39,386 nucleotides of DNA from an uncultured Muribaculaceae bacterium (GTDB lineage Bacteria; Bacteroidota; Bacteroidia; Bacteroidales; Muribaculaceae), in NCBI GenBank assembly GCA_910578095.1, contig CAJTOZ010000022.1, positions 1 through 39,386 of the forward strand, read 5' to 3'. The notes under the pieces were generated by a model. The model ran no database searches. It was not told where the DNA came from and saw nothing but the letters and a program-made list of their open reading frames with translations. Each line of letters starts with the position of its first letter. Positions within the stretch are counted from its first letter, which is position 1. The position numbers were made by a program, and so were the translations under genes. Below are positions 1 through 7,931 of this stretch, piece by piece.

Positions 1-38
1 TTGATTTTTCCGATCTCAGGAAAATATTCTTTTGCCAT
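1..38 (-). CDS. xylA: Xylose isomerase, N-terminal fragment (cut by left edge)
   Basis: Reading leftward from the ATG at 38-36, the minus strand encodes MAKEYFPEIGKI and runs off the window. This closely resembles the conserved start of Bacteroidales xylose isomerases (M-A-x-K-E-[FY]-F-P-x-I-x-K-I). XylA is a cytoplasmic, metal-dependent enzyme that converts D-xylose to D-xylulose. The gene lies 72 nt downstream of the GH3 stop on the same strand and has its own candidate -7 box at 86-79. An adjacent xylA fits a locus that contains a GH31 alpha-xylosidase, because the released xylose would be used here. Only 12 residues are visible, so the call rests on a short match and on context. Confidence 0.7.
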   Translation of the reverse strand, partial: MAKEYFPEIGKI

Positions 39-77
39 TGTCGTAAGGGGTTTATGGTTTGTTTTCAGGTTCTGAGT

Positions 78-96
78 GCAAAGATAATATCTTTGC
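78..96 (-). promoter_or_regulatory. Candidate xylA promoter: palindromic -7 box
   Basis: The minus strand carries TATCTTTG at 86-79, an exact match to the Bacteroidetes -7 consensus TAnnTTTG. It would place a transcription start about 35 nt before the xylA ATG. The box is half of an inverted repeat (GCAAAGAT at 78-85, ATCTTTGC at 89-96), so the plus strand also carries TATCTTTG (88-95). I see no good -33 TTTG at the expected distance on either strand. Confidence 0.5.
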
Positions 97-110
97 TGCA
101 TATAAATACG

Positions 111-2342
111 TTATTTAAGCTTGAATTTCGCAACCGCGGGCGTGGAATCAGATGCGCCTCCGATGAAAAGCGTAAATGCTCCGGGCTCGGAACGCCATGC
201 GTGCGTGGCTTCGTCGAAGAAAGCGAGCATTTCGGGGGTGATGGTGAAGCTAACGTCGCGGGTTTCGCCGGGTGCGAGAACGATTTTCTCGAAGCCCTTG
301 AGTTCCTTGCGCGGGCGCAGCACGGACGCCTTGTCGTCGCCCACATACATCTGCACCACCTCAGCGCCTTCGCGGGTGCCGGTGTTGGTGACGGGCACGG
401 TCACGGTGAGGCTGCCGTCGGCTGTCATTTCCTTGGCCGAGAGCACAGGCTTGCCATAGGCGAAAGTGGTGTAGCTCAGACCGTGGCCAAAAGCATAGCG
501 CGCGGGGATTTTCTTGGTGTCGTGCCAGCGGTAGCCCACGAGGATATCCTCGCTGTACTGTTCCTGAGGAGCGCACACACCGAAGAGCACATCGCCCTCC
601 TCGCTCTCCACGCCCGGATAGGCGTTCACCCCAAAGGAATGGGCGCCGCAGTCGGCAAGACTGACGGGAATGGAGTACGGCATCTTGCCGGAGGGATTGA
701 CGGCACCGCTGATGGCATCGGCCATCGAGGCTCCTCCCATGGTGCCGAGATACGACACGTGCATGATGGCCGGCACCTTGTCGGCCCACGGCATGGCATA
801 GGCATTGCCTGTGATATTGGCCACAACCAAGTTGGGATTGGCCTGCATGAGGGCTTCTATTACAGCGTCTTGCCCGAAAGGAAGCTCATAGTGCAGACGG
901 TCGCCGCCCTCGCAGTCCTGGAAATGGTTCTTGTTCAGACCACCCACGAACACCACGACATCGGCTTCGGCGGCTTTTGCCACCGCCTCCGCGCGCAGCG
1001 AATCCTGCACGGCGGCCGGGATTTCCTCCTCACGGCCATACATGGGCCTGCCGGCAGCATAGCCGCGGGCATAATCGACATTGCCGGCGCCGAACACCTC
1101 GCGCATGGCATCGAGGGGCGACACATAGTCCTTCACTTTCAGCTCGGACGAACCGCCGCCATCGGTGAGCCTGCGGGTGGCGTTGTCGCCGACAACGAGG
1201 ATTTTTTTGCCGGCGGCTGGGTCGAGAGGCAGTATTCCGCTATTCTTGAGCAGGACAATGCTCTCATCGCCTATGGCCTTGGCAGCGGCATAGTGTTCGG
1301 GGCTGTGCAGCGAACCGAAGGGCTTGTCGGTGTTCATGGCCGTGCGGAAGATGAGGCGCAGAATGCGGCGTGCCTTGTCGTCGGCCACGGATTCGGGTAT
1401 CTCGCCCGAAAGGATGAGGTCGCGGAAAGCGCGTCCGAGATAATAGTCGTCGTAGGTGAACTCGCTCTCGGAGGTGAGACCGTTGGTGAACGATCCCATC
1501 TCGATGTCCAGACCGTTGAGGGCGGCCTCGCGGGTGTCGTGGGCGCCACCCCAGTCGGTGATCACCACTCCGTCGAAGCCCCATTCGCCACGCAGTATAT
1601 CCTCCAGCAGGCGCTTGTTGTGGCAGCAGTGCTGGTTCCATATCTTATTGTAGGCGCCCATGATGCTCCACGCGCCGCCTTCCTGCACAGCTGCTTTGAA
1701 TGCCGGCAGATAGATTTCGTAGAGAGCGCGGTCGCTCACATTGGCGTTGACATTGCCGCGCCACTGCTCCTGGTTGTTGAGGGCAAAATGCTTGACGCAG
1801 GCCGCCACGCCGTTTTTCTGCAATTCCTGCACATAGGGCACCACCATGACAGACGCCAGATAGGGGTCCTCGCCCATATACTCGAAATTGCGCCCGTTGA
1901 GCGGCGTGCGGTAGATGTTCACACCCGGGCCGAGCAGCACGTCTTTCTCGCGGTAGCGGGCTTCCTCGCCCACATTTTTGCCATAAAGGGCCGACATCGC
2001 GGGATTCCATGTGGCGGCGAGCGCTGTCAGGGCAGGAAAGGCTGTGACGGAGTCGTTGGTCCACTGAGCATGCCCCCAGTCGTTCCAGTTGATTTCGGCG
2101 CGCACGCCGTGGGGGCCGTCGCTCATCCACACCTCGGGAATACCGAGGCGCGGCACGCCGGGTGATGAAAATTTGCTTTGGGCGTGGCACATGGCCACCT
2201 TCTCGTCGAGTGTCATGCGGCTGAGCGCATCTTCCACCCTATCCTCAAGCGGAGCCTTGGGATCGAGATATACGGGAGTTGAGGCTACGGCACCTGATGT
2301 GGCCGCAGCGGCAAGAATGAATGGAAAGATTGCTTTTTTCAT
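111..2342 (-). CDS. Glycoside hydrolase family 3 (beta-glucosidase/beta-xylosidase type)
   Basis: This is a retaining exo-beta-glycosidase of about 743 residues, full length for a GH3 with a C-terminal fibronectin-like domain. The start at 2342 is preferred over the in-frame ATG at 2351: it gives a clean signal peptide (MKKAIF...) and its ATG overlaps the GH2 stop as ATGA (2342-2339), which suggests translational coupling. The (alpha/beta)8 domain shows the DGPHGVR and KHFALNNQE substrate-site motifs, and the nucleophile Asp (about D263) lies in VITDWGG. The alpha/beta sandwich domain follows, then a C-terminal segment (KELKGFEKI, LAPGE) typical of the Fn3-like domain. It is probably periplasmic and would remove terminal beta-linked glucose, or possibly xylose, from imported oligosaccharides. 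The sequence alone does not settle substrate specificity. Confidence 0.9.
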   Translation of the reverse strand: MKKAIFPFILAAAATSGAVASTPVYLDPKAPLEDRVEDALSRMTLDEKVAMCHAQSKFSSPGVPRLGIPEVWMSDGPHGVRAEINWNDWGHAQWTNDSVTAFPALTALAATWNPAMSALYGKNVGEEARYREKDVLLGPGVNIYRTPLNGRNFEYMGEDPYLASVMVVPYVQELQKNGVAACVKHFALNNQEQWRGNVNANVSDRALYEIYLPAFKAAVQEGGAWSIMGAYNKIWNQHCCHNKRLLEDILRGEWGFDGVVITDWGGAHDTREAALNGLDIEMGSFTNGLTSESEFTYDDYYLGRAFRDLILSGEIPESVADDKARRILRLIFRTAMNTDKPFGSLHSPEHYAAAKAIGDESIVLLKNSGILPLDPAAGKKILVVGDNATRRLTDGGGSSELKVKDYVSPLDAMREVFGAGNVDYARGYAAGRPMYGREEEIPAAVQDSLRAEAVAKAAEADVVVFVGGLNKNHFQDCEGGDRLHYELPFGQDAVIEALMQANPNLVVANITGNAYAMPWADKVPAIMHVSYLGTMGGASMADAISGAVNPSGKMPYSIPVSLADCGAHSFGVNAYPGVESEEGDVLFGVCAPQEQYSEDILVGYRWHDTKKIPARYAFGHGLSYTTFAYGKPVLSAKEMTADGSLTVTVPVTNTGTREGAEVVQMYVGDDKASVLRPRKELKGFEKIVLAPGETRDVSFTITPEMLAFFDEATHAWRSEPGAFTLFIGGASDSTPAVAKFKLK

Positions 2343-4852
2343 TTTGCGCATTTGATGGTTATGGATGCTGGAGCGAGACCGGGAGCGGAGGCGGTGAGAG
2401 TGGCTTCGCCCTCGGTTCCGTTGTTTTGAAGTATTATCAAAGCTTTGCCATAGAACGCTTTCCGCTTGTCGGCCTTGAAACGTTCGAGCGATATGGGGCT
2501 ACCGTTGTCCACACCGGCATTGAATGCGGCACCCGACACGCCGAATGTGATCTCGTCCTCGGCGAGCGGACACAGGTTGCCGTCGGCGTCCACCACCTCC
2601 ACCGTCACGTAGCTCAGGTCGGTGCCGTCGGCGGCGATTTCGGAGCGGTCGGGCGACAGGCGCAGTGCGGCGGGAGCACCGGCGGTGCGGCGCTCGGCAC
2701 GGGCCACCTCGCGGCCGTCGCGGCGGCTGATGGCTGTGATGACGCCCGGCTCGAAGGGCACGCGCCAGCTCACATGGAAGTCGTCTTTACCCTTGGAGCG
2801 GGTGCCGAGGCTACGACCGTTGAGCAGCAGTTCCACTTCATCGGCGTTGTTGTAGTAGGCCCATACGTCCACATCCTGCCCCTCGCTCCAATTCCAGTGC
2901 GGGAAGAGGTGCAGCATGGTGGTGTCGGGGCGCCACTCGCTCTGATAGAGATAGTAGACGTCTTTCGGGAAGCCGGCGAGGTCGACTATACCGAAGTAGC
3001 TGCTGCGGGCGGGCCAGCCATAGGGCGTGGGCTCGCCTATGTAGTCGAAACCTGTCCATACGAATTGCCCCGACACGAAATCGTTGTCGCGCACGAGTTT
3101 GAGCGTGGATGCATGCGTGTCGCCCCAGGGCACATGGCTGTTGTCGTAGCTGGAGCACGAGAAATTGGCGCGGTGGAAGGGTTTATCCCAGCGGTCGGGA
3201 GCTATGTGCATGCTGTCGGACGGCATGTCATAATAGCCGCGCGTGGCCAGACCTGACACACTTTCTGTGATGATGAACGGTTTGCCGGGGAAATTGCGGG
3301 GCACATCGGGCACATTTGCGTTGTGATAGTTGAAGCCTATGATATCGAGGGCTCCGCTGCGGAACAGATGGTTGCCCGGATCGGGCTCGTTGCATCCGGC
3401 CGTGACGGGACGCGAGGGATCGAGCTCGCGCACGCGGTCGGCAAGCTTGCGTGTGAGCAGCGAGTTGACACTCATCTCGCCTTCAGAAGCGAGCATATCC
3501 TTGCTGTGGCCGAAGTTGAGTATGAGATTCGCTTCCTCGAGGCTGAGGGTGTCGGCCTTGGCATCGGTCCATTGCTCGAGCACTTCGTTGCCGATGCTCC
3601 AGATGATGATGGAGGGATGGTTGCGGTCGCGCCGCAGCAGGTCGTCCATGTCGCGTTCGTGCCATTCGTTGAAGTAGCGCGAGTAGTCATGCGCAGTCTT
3701 TTTCTTGCGCCACATGTCGAATGTCTCGTCCATCACGAGCAGCCCCATGCGGTCGCAGAGGTCAAGCAGCTCGGGAGCAGGAGGGTTGTGGGACGAACGG
3801 ATGGCGTTGACACCCATCTCCTTCATTATCTCAAGCTGGCGCTCTATCGCGCGGGTGTTGACCACAGCACCGAGCGCTCCTGCATCGTGGTGCAGGCACA
3901 CGCCGTTGATTTTCATAGATTTGCCATTGAGCGAGAAGCCTTTGCGCGCATCAAAATTGAAATAGCGCAGCCCCACGGGCAGCGTGTAAGTGTCGAACAC
4001 TTCGCCCGATCTCTTGTCGTGCACATAGGTGACCAGCGTGTAGAGATAAGGATCGGTAGTGCTCCAGAGATGCGGATTTTCCACACTCAGCGATGTCTGC
4101 GCCACACCGGTGCTGTCGGAGCGTCCGAAACGCACTGTCACTTCGGGTGTGCGCGCCACCACATGGCCTTCGGCATCGACAAGCGTCGAGTACAGCTGCA
4201 CGGATTTGTTGCCGCCGGGCGTATTCTCAAGATCGGTGATTATCTTGAGGGTTGCCGCGGTATCGGTGACATCGGACATCACCTGCTGCCCCCATAGGGG
4301 AACGCGCACATCGGAAAGCGCGCGCAACCACACATTGCGGTATATACCGCATCCGCTGTACCAGCGGGAGTTGGGCTGCTCGGCATTGTCCACGCGCACC
4401 GCGATGACATTGCGTCCGGCGTGCAGCCAGGGAGTGAGGTCGTAGCTGAAAGAGGCGTAGCCATAGGGGCGTGTGCCCAGCTCGTGGCCGTTGATGTAGA
4501 CGGTGGCGTTCATGTAAGCGCCGTCGAAATCCACGTATATGTGTTTGCGTAGGTCGGCACGGGTGAGCTCAAATGTTTTTCTGTACCAACCTATGCCTCC
4601 GGGCAGCGCACCGCCGCCGGTGCCGCTGGGATTGTCTTTGCTGAAATCGCCTTCGATGGCCCAGTCATGGGGCAGCGATAGCTTGCGCCATGCAGCGTCG
4701 TCGAAGTCGGGAGCCGACGCGCCGGCTGTGTCGCCGAGATGGAATGTCCAGCCGTCGTTGAAACTGACAGCGCGGCTGTCGGCAGCAAATACCGACACCG
4801 CAGCTGCAGTCATCACCATAAATACTATAATTAATCTGTATGCAAATTTCAT
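2339..4852 (-). CDS. Glycoside hydrolase family 2 (beta-galactosidase-like)
   Basis: This 837-residue protein has an N-terminal signal peptide (MKFAYRLIIVFMVMTAAAVSVFA). The GH2 layout follows: a jelly-roll sugar-binding domain (about 30-180), an immunoglobulin-like domain (about 190-300), a TIM barrel (about 300-600) and C-terminal beta-sandwich domains. The acid/base Glu is about E423 in IWSIGNE, and the nucleophile Glu is about E530 in PFIITES. The family includes beta-galactosidases, beta-glucuronidases and beta-mannosidases. The domain size and PUL context (GH31, GH3, GH5) favour removal of beta-galactosyl caps from xyloglucan side chains, as GH2 enzymes do in described Bacteroides xyloglucan loci; this is inference. 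It lies 89 nt downstream of GH31, separated by a 28-nt palindrome, and its stop overlaps the GH3 start by ATGA. Confidence 0.9.
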   Translation of the reverse strand: MKFAYRLIIVFMVMTAAAVSVFAADSRAVSFNDGWTFHLGDTAGASAPDFDDAAWRKLSLPHDWAIEGDFSKDNPSGTGGGALPGGIGWYRKTFELTRADLRKHIYVDFDGAYMNATVYINGHELGTRPYGYASFSYDLTPWLHAGRNVIAVRVDNAEQPNSRWYSGCGIYRNVWLRALSDVRVPLWGQQVMSDVTDTAATLKIITDLENTPGGNKSVQLYSTLVDAEGHVVARTPEVTVRFGRSDSTGVAQTSLSVENPHLWSTTDPYLYTLVTYVHDKRSGEVFDTYTLPVGLRYFNFDARKGFSLNGKSMKINGVCLHHDAGALGAVVNTRAIERQLEIMKEMGVNAIRSSHNPPAPELLDLCDRMGLLVMDETFDMWRKKKTAHDYSRYFNEWHERDMDDLLRRDRNHPSIIIWSIGNEVLEQWTDAKADTLSLEEANLILNFGHSKDMLASEGEMSVNSLLTRKLADRVRELDPSRPVTAGCNEPDPGNHLFRSGALDIIGFNYHNANVPDVPRNFPGKPFIITESVSGLATRGYYDMPSDSMHIAPDRWDKPFHRANFSCSSYDNSHVPWGDTHASTLKLVRDNDFVSGQFVWTGFDYIGEPTPYGWPARSSYFGIVDLAGFPKDVYYLYQSEWRPDTTMLHLFPHWNWSEGQDVDVWAYYNNADEVELLLNGRSLGTRSKGKDDFHVSWRVPFEPGVITAISRRDGREVARAERRTAGAPAALRLSPDRSEIAADGTDLSYVTVEVVDADGNLCPLAEDEITFGVSGAAFNAGVDNGSPISLERFKADKRKAFYGKALIILQNNGTEGEATLTASAPGLAPASITIKCAK

Positions 4853-4884
4853 CTGGGAAAATGGGGTAAAACCTTTGATATTGG

Positions 4885-4912
4885 GCAGGGCCGCGGCATG
4901 CCGCGGCCCTGC
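4885..4912. repeat. Solo 28-nt perfect palindrome (REP-like)
   Basis: The arm GCAGGGCCGCGGCA (4885-4898) is followed directly by its exact reverse complement. It lies between GH31 and GH2 and has no U-tract on either side, so it is not a standard intrinsic terminator. It matches the palindrome at 37693-37720 in length and layout. They differ at three positions per arm, and both arms change together each time. Confidence 0.75.
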
Positions 4913-4941
4913 GGAATTTCATAATCGGGCGAGGGATGGCG

Positions 4942-7824
4942 TCAGAGTTTCACGCTCACAGCCTTGCCGTCGTAGTCGACCATTGTACCCTTGGGCGAGC
5001 GGTCGAAGCCCACGGGATTTTCGGGGCTCACTTTCACCACGTTGAATTTACGCTTGGCGAGCATACCGGGGAACTCGCCCTGGCGGTCGCCGATGGTGAG
5101 CGTGCCTGTGGCTTCATCCCAAGCGAAGGGAATCATGGCGTAGGCGCCCTTCTCATAGTTGTAGTTGAGGTCTTCGTCCTCGTAGAGCGTGAAGCTGCCG
5201 TCGGCACCTGTGTAGACATACAGGTTGATGAGTTCGGCGGGCTTCTCGGCGCTCCACTGCATGTCGGGGCCGAAGGGCACTATGCTGCCTGCTGCCACGA
5301 AGAGAGGCATGCGGGCATAGGGCGCGTCGACTTCGGCTTTCTCGCCACCGTTGCGGGATGCGCCGGTGTAGAAGTCGTACCACACGGTGCCAGCCGGGAA
5401 GTAGACCTCACGCGAGCGGGCGCCGTACTCCGTGACAGGAGCGGCCATAAATGCGGGGCCGAACATGAACTGGTCCTTGATGCCGCGCACGGCTTTGTCG
5501 GAGCCGAAGTCCATGACAAGCGGACGCATGATGGTGTAGTCGTCGAAGTAGGTCTTGCCGGCCAGCGAGTAGATGTAGGGCATCATATTATAGCGCAGGC
5601 GGGTGTAGTAGAGCATGCTCTCGTAGGCGGGATGGCCCTCGGGGGCGATGTTGTAGATTTCGCGGAAAGGCCACTGTCCGTGGGCACGGTAGAGAGGAGC
5701 GAAGGCTCCGAACTGGAACCAGCGGCTGTTGAGCTCGCGCCATTCCTTAAGGTCGGCGTTCTCGATGCCTTTCTCGTTGAAGAGCTTCTGGGCGGCCACG
5801 TAGCGGTCCTCGACGCAGAAGCCGCCGATATCCATTGTCCAGTAGGGCACGCCGCTCACTGCGAAGTTGAGGCCGGCTGCTATCTGGGCGGCCATGTCCT
5901 CCCAACGGGTGGCTATGTCGCCGCTCCATGTGGCGGTGCTGTAGCGCTGCTGGCCGGCGAAACCGCTGCGGGTGAGCAGGAACACACGCTTGTCGGGGTC
6001 GACGCCGCGCTGGCCGTCGTAGATGGCCTCGGCGTTCATCAGAGCGTAGGCGTTGAAATATTTGGCCGACGGACCCAGGAAGGTGGGACCGCAGAGGTCC
6101 TTGCGGTACTGGATATCGGTGCAGTCGCGGATATTGGGTTCGCTGGCGTCCATCCACCATGCGTCAATACCGAGGGGATAGTAGTGTTCCTCCATCTGAT
6201 GCCAGAAGAGCTTTCGGGCATCGGGATTGTAGGCGTCGTAGAAAGAGCCGAGATAGCCCGGGCCCACCCAGTCGCGGATGCTGTCCTTCACGGCCTGCTG
6301 GTACATCCAGCCGTTTTTGTCGAATTCCTTGTAATGCTCGGTGGTTACATAGAACTTTGGCCATACCGAAATCATGACACGTCCGTTCATGGCATGGATG
6401 CTGTCGACCATACCCTTGGGATCGGGGAAGCGGTCGCGGTCGAACTCATGGCTGCCCCATGAATCCTGCTTCCAGTGGAGCCAGTCGATCACGATATTGT
6501 CGATGGGGATATTGCGTTTGCGATATTCCGCGAGAGTGGAGAGCACTTCTTCCTGTGTGTTGTATTTCTCGCGGCTCTGCCAGTAGCCCATGGCCCATTT
6601 TGGCATCACAGGTGCTTTGCCGGTGAGGGTGCGGTAGCCGTGGATCACATCGTCCATCGAGTCGCCTCCGATGAAGTAGTAGTCGACCATATCCTGCATC
6701 TCGCCCCACCAGCTCATGTCGTTTTTGTTGATGTCCTCGCCGGGAGTATACACACGCAGGCCGCAGTAGGCTACGCCTCCGTTGGGTTCCCATTCGATGC
6801 GCAGCGGTGTGCGCTTGCCGGCTTCGAGCTTGACGGTGAACTTGTAGCTGTTGGGGTTCCAGGCTGTGCGCCAGCGTTCGGGCACTACGAGTTTGCCATC
6901 GATGTACACTTTCTGATAGCCTGAGTAGTAGAGGATAAAGTTGTAGTCGCCGCTGACTTCAGGCACGATATCGCCTTCATACACCACCTTGGCGCCGAAG
7001 AATTTGAAATCCTCGGGGGCGTTGACCACATGGCCGAGGTCGCCGCGCTTGAGGTGCTCGAAGTAGAGCTTGTCCTCGCGGCGTGTCATCACCTTGCCGT
7101 CGGCCTGTGTGTAGGTGCCGGTGAGGGCGCCTTCATTGCCGTCTTTGTCGTAAAGTTTGAAAGCTTCGCCCAGCTGCTTGTAGTCGTCGGGGCGACCGAA
7201 GCGCAGCAGCGAGTAGCTGTCCCAGAGCACGCCGTAGTTGCCGGTAGATACCACGAAGGGTACCGACACTTTGGTGTTGTACTGGAAAAGTTCCTCGTTG
7301 AGGCCTTTGTAGTTGAATTCGTTGCTCTGGTGCTGGCCGAGACCGTAGAGACCTTCCTCATCGTCGGGCGAGGCAAATGTCTGCTGCACGCTGAACGACT
7401 CCGTGCCCTCCACCTCAATGGGCGTGAAGCTGCGGCCGCCGGCATTCTCGGCGAGGATGAGCTTGCCGTCCTTGTCGTAGAAGGTGACGGCGCCGTCGGT
7501 GGTATTGACGGTGGCACTGATTTCCGGAGTGGCTACACGGATGCAGGTGTCGTTTTCCTGCTTTACGGTATAGTCGGTATAGACTTCCTGTGGAATTACG
7601 GAGAGGCTTGCATCCTCGGCAAACGATGCGGAGGGGGTGGCGCTGACACGTATGATCTTGGGGCCGAGCACCTGAAGGCGCACTTTTGAAGCGCCGCCGG
7701 CCTTGGCGGGATCGACGTTGACCACTACGCCTTTCGCGTCTTTCGAATAGGCTTTGGCGCAACTTCCGAGAAGCGCCGGCATCGAAAGACCGAGGAGCAT
7801 GAGGGACAATGTACTGAGTTTCAT
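4942..7824 (-). CDS. Glycoside hydrolase family 31 with PA14 insert (alpha-xylosidase type)
   Basis: This 960-residue lipoprotein is predicted from the ATG at 7824, which opens a signal peptide ending in LLGSC (lipidated Cys22). The in-frame ATG at 7854 would lie upstream of the likely transcription start and is rejected. An N-terminal galactose-mutarotase-like domain is interrupted or followed by a PA14 domain (about 255-365, with GDYNFILYYSG and KVYIDG). The (beta/alpha)8 barrel comes next. The nucleophile is about D559 in DAWWMDASEP and the acid/base about D636 in TWSGD. GH31 enzymes with a PA14 insert and this WMDAxEP motif match the Cellvibrio Xyl31A and Bacteroides ovatus xyloglucan alpha-xylosidases. 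The expected role is to release non-reducing-end xylose from xyloglucan oligosaccharides in the periplasm. An alpha-glucosidase activity cannot be excluded without assay. Confidence 0.88.
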   Translation of the reverse strand: MKLSTLSLMLLGLSMPALLGSCAKAYSKDAKGVVVNVDPAKAGGASKVRLQVLGPKIIRVSATPSASFAEDASLSVIPQEVYTDYTVKQENDTCIRVATPEISATVNTTDGAVTFYDKDGKLILAENAGGRSFTPIEVEGTESFSVQQTFASPDDEEGLYGLGQHQSNEFNYKGLNEELFQYNTKVSVPFVVSTGNYGVLWDSYSLLRFGRPDDYKQLGEAFKLYDKDGNEGALTGTYTQADGKVMTRREDKLYFEHLKRGDLGHVVNAPEDFKFFGAKVVYEGDIVPEVSGDYNFILYYSGYQKVYIDGKLVVPERWRTAWNPNSYKFTVKLEAGKRTPLRIEWEPNGGVAYCGLRVYTPGEDINKNDMSWWGEMQDMVDYYFIGGDSMDDVIHGYRTLTGKAPVMPKWAMGYWQSREKYNTQEEVLSTLAEYRKRNIPIDNIVIDWLHWKQDSWGSHEFDRDRFPDPKGMVDSIHAMNGRVMISVWPKFYVTTEHYKEFDKNGWMYQQAVKDSIRDWVGPGYLGSFYDAYNPDARKLFWHQMEEHYYPLGIDAWWMDASEPNIRDCTDIQYRKDLCGPTFLGPSAKYFNAYALMNAEAIYDGQRGVDPDKRVFLLTRSGFAGQQRYSTATWSGDIATRWEDMAAQIAAGLNFAVSGVPYWTMDIGGFCVEDRYVAAQKLFNEKGIENADLKEWRELNSRWFQFGAFAPLYRAHGQWPFREIYNIAPEGHPAYESMLYYTRLRYNMMPYIYSLAGKTYFDDYTIMRPLVMDFGSDKAVRGIKDQFMFGPAFMAAPVTEYGARSREVYFPAGTVWYDFYTGASRNGGEKAEVDAPYARMPLFVAAGSIVPFGPDMQWSAEKPAELINLYVYTGADGSFTLYEDEDLNYNYEKGAYAMIPFAWDEATGTLTIGDRQGEFPGMLAKRKFNVVKVSPENPVGFDRSPKGTMVDYDGKAVSVKL

Positions 7825-7856
7825 GTATAATGATTTAACGGTTAATATTCTCATTG

Positions 7857-7864
7857 CAAAGATA
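7857..7864 (-). promoter_or_regulatory. Candidate -7 box for the GH31-GH2-GH3 operon
   Basis: The minus strand reads TATCTTTG (7864-7857), matching TAnnTTTG. It predicts a leader of about 25-30 nt before the GH31 ATG at 7824. No convincing -33 TTTG is visible, as might be expected if the HTCS activates this promoter. The rest of the 107-nt gap (7825-7931) holds nothing else recognisable. Confidence 0.5.
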
Positions 7865-7931
7865 CTTATACGCGCGCTATCACGCGGGGACAGAATGTTG
7901 CCGCATTGGGGTGTGTTTGTTATCTATGTCT

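Noticed and set aside
54..2165. 703-residue plus-strand open frame opposite GH3
   Set aside because: It is antisense to a clear GH3 with catalytic motifs, has a low-complexity His/Gly/Ala composition and no family features.
4853..4941. Intrinsic terminator between GH31 and GH2
   Set aside because: The palindrome there has no T-tract on the transcribed strand and matches a repeat elsewhere in the window.
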